From Pyropia haitanensis (Eukaryota > Rhodophyta > Bangiophyceae > Bangiales > Bangiaceae): 64,000 bases of DNA. The translations under genes were made by a program, and so were the position numbers. Shown one piece after another: positions 62,796 to 64,000 of the stretch (positions are counted from its first letter, which is position 1; every line of letters starts with the position of its first letter). Location of the stretch: assembly GCA_008729055.1 (NCBI GenBank), contig SDUX01000001.1, forward strand, positions 1,866,123 to 1,930,122, read 5' to 3'. The notes beneath the pieces are model-generated. The model saw nothing but the letters and a program-made list of their open reading frames with translations, did no database searches and was not told the DNA's origin.

Positions 62796-64000
62796 ACTGG
62801 TCACCGCGGGTGCTGCTGCGTCCCCGGTAGTGGGCGACTCAACCGCGGTCGTTGCGACCGGTGGTACATACCGCTTAATCTTGTCTATGGAGAACTGCTT
62901 CAGCACACCATCGACCGCCAGCCAGACAATCTTGTCATGCTGTGCGACGAGAGCAAACGGCCCCACCCATTCGTCTTGTGGATGCTCCCGGTAAGCCAGC
63001 ACCTTGTCTCCAGGGCTGACGGCCCTGTCCGCGGCGGCCGGTACGGGCGCCGAGAGAGCGACGCGAAGGCGCGTCTTGGCGACGAGGGCCTGCATTTCGT
63101 TACGGGCCTTGACCATGGCCTCCATGCGGTTGCTCTGGTCGGGCAGTAGCCGCGTAGTGACAGGCGTTCTTGGGATCACTCCAAACACGAGGAGGGTCGG
63201 TACCAGCCCGCGTGGGCCTGCAGTCTGGTTCATAGCTGCCACCGCTATGGACAGGGCCGCCTCTTGAGGGACGCCGGGATGCTCTGCCCTGACTTTGCGG
63301 TAGATAGCGCGCAGGAAGGCGTGGTATCTCTCGCCGACTCCTAACGCGTTGTGGGACTCAACTCCCGATAGCACCAGCTCGGTGCTGGCTGAGGTGTTAA
63401 GCGCCCGCCATGCTGGGGACTTAAACTGGGGCGCCTGGTCTACGTGTAGCACTTGAGGATGGCCGACATACGGGTGTACCCACGTGTGCAGGTACAGCTG
63501 CCACAGTTCTTCCAGCTTCTCGCCGCAGGTAAACGCGGCCGCGCTGAATAGTGTGTCCTTGTCAATGGCGTGAAGGACAGAACGGCCATCAAGGTACATC
63601 AGGTCCATTAGTACTACGCGATTGAACACCACGTCCTCATTGGGCATGGCGACGCGGAAGCGTCCTGGCGCCTTGGCAAGGCGCTGGCAGACGTCACATG
63701 CAGCAGTCAGCCTTTCCAGCTCTGCACTGGTGCTCGCCTCAATCTTGCCGTCATTAGCGCGTCGCAGCAAGGCGGACAGTCTGTCCGGATGGGGATGGTT
63801 GAAGTGGCGGTGGAGACGATTCAGCTCCGTTGTCGTGTAGTACGTCACGTGTCCCCACTCTAAGTAGACGTGGTTGTCCTTGCGGACGAGGCCTGTAGCA
63901 ATGTCACGCTTATCACACTTGAGTTTGTTCTCTACGGTGTTGACATAGAGGCCGAGGGCGTCAAGGACGTCCAGCCCCAGCAAGAACGGGATGTCGAGGT
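62791..64000 (-). pseudogene. pol: Ty1/copia Pol, N-terminal part (end of protease, integrase), runs off the window
   Basis: The frame enters from beyond 64000. It starts with the end of an aspartic protease (DIPFLLGLDVLDALG), then an integrase zinc finger (LHRHFNHPHPDRL, CDVCQRLAK) and a catalytic core with D in VVLMDLMYLDG, D in VLHVDQAPQF and E in GVGERYHAFL, followed by the GPFALVAQHDKIVWLAVDG domain. The reading frame is open to the insertion point, where it hits the gypsy LTR; codons match the frame of 53294-55423. Gag and the protease active site lie outside the window. Confidence 0.85.

Overview
The window is nuclear DNA of a GC-rich eukaryote. It shows spliceosomal introns with GT..AG ends, eukaryotic transposon families, long C/G homopolymer runs, and coding sequence that strongly prefers G or C at third positions. 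The look (alanine/glycine/proline-rich low-complexity sequence between islands of conserved protein) would suit an alga such as a bangiophyte red alga, or another GC-rich protist. The species assignment is a guess; nothing in the window fixes it. The region is mostly mobile elements and tandem repeats, with few host-type genes.

Left part (1-14.5 kb): an RS-rich reading frame touches the left edge. A minus-strand Ty3/gypsy element follows (Gag 5605-7416, Pol 1106-5746), with a -1 frameshift heptamer at the gag stop and an unusual Dam-methylase-like domain at the end of Pol. Beyond it lie a stem-loop cluster and a broken copia-type gag. A 29-bp minisatellite precedes a three-exon gene (11170-14460) that joins a SWIB domain to a P-loop NTPase and a PD-(D/E)XK nuclease, the architecture of Crinkler/RHS-type effectors.

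Middle (14.5-37.6 kb): a GC-rich minus-strand locus with hydrophobic segments split over several frames (about 14.9-17.4 kb), a two-exon minus-strand gene of unknown function (19372-21856), a two-exon Plavaka-like transposase (23909-27119), a 1.6-kb element bounded by paired hairpins and carrying an FG-rich reading frame (28408-29990), a PIF/Harbinger transposase (32818-34314), an 80-bp-class minisatellite, and a 557-bp MITE with perfect 20-bp terminal repeats and TTA target duplications (37066-37622) of the Harbinger type.

Satellite block (39.7-50 kb): a 20-bp minisatellite, a strongly strand-biased pyrimidine satellite with a period near 305 bp arranged in two 1.7-1.9 kb higher-order units, three copies of a repeat built on a GGCCAATCGATTGGCC palindrome, a 100-bp tandem array, and a 2.0-kb element with 28-bp terminal inverted repeats.

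Right part (50.7-64 kb): a pogo/Tigger-type DDE transposase (50751-52496), then a Ty1/copia polyprotein gene on the minus strand. The copia gene is cut in two by a complete chromodomain Ty3/gypsy element (55424-62790). Its two 861-bp LTRs look identical and are flanked by a CCCTC duplication, so the insertion is very young. This element has its own -1 frameshift site between gag and pol, and a zinc-finger reading frame in the leader between LTR and gag.

The genes do not form an operon or pathway. They are mobile elements nested and scattered among a few host genes. Where two elements share a family (Harbinger transposase and the TTA-flanked MITE), the autonomous copy may mobilise the short one.
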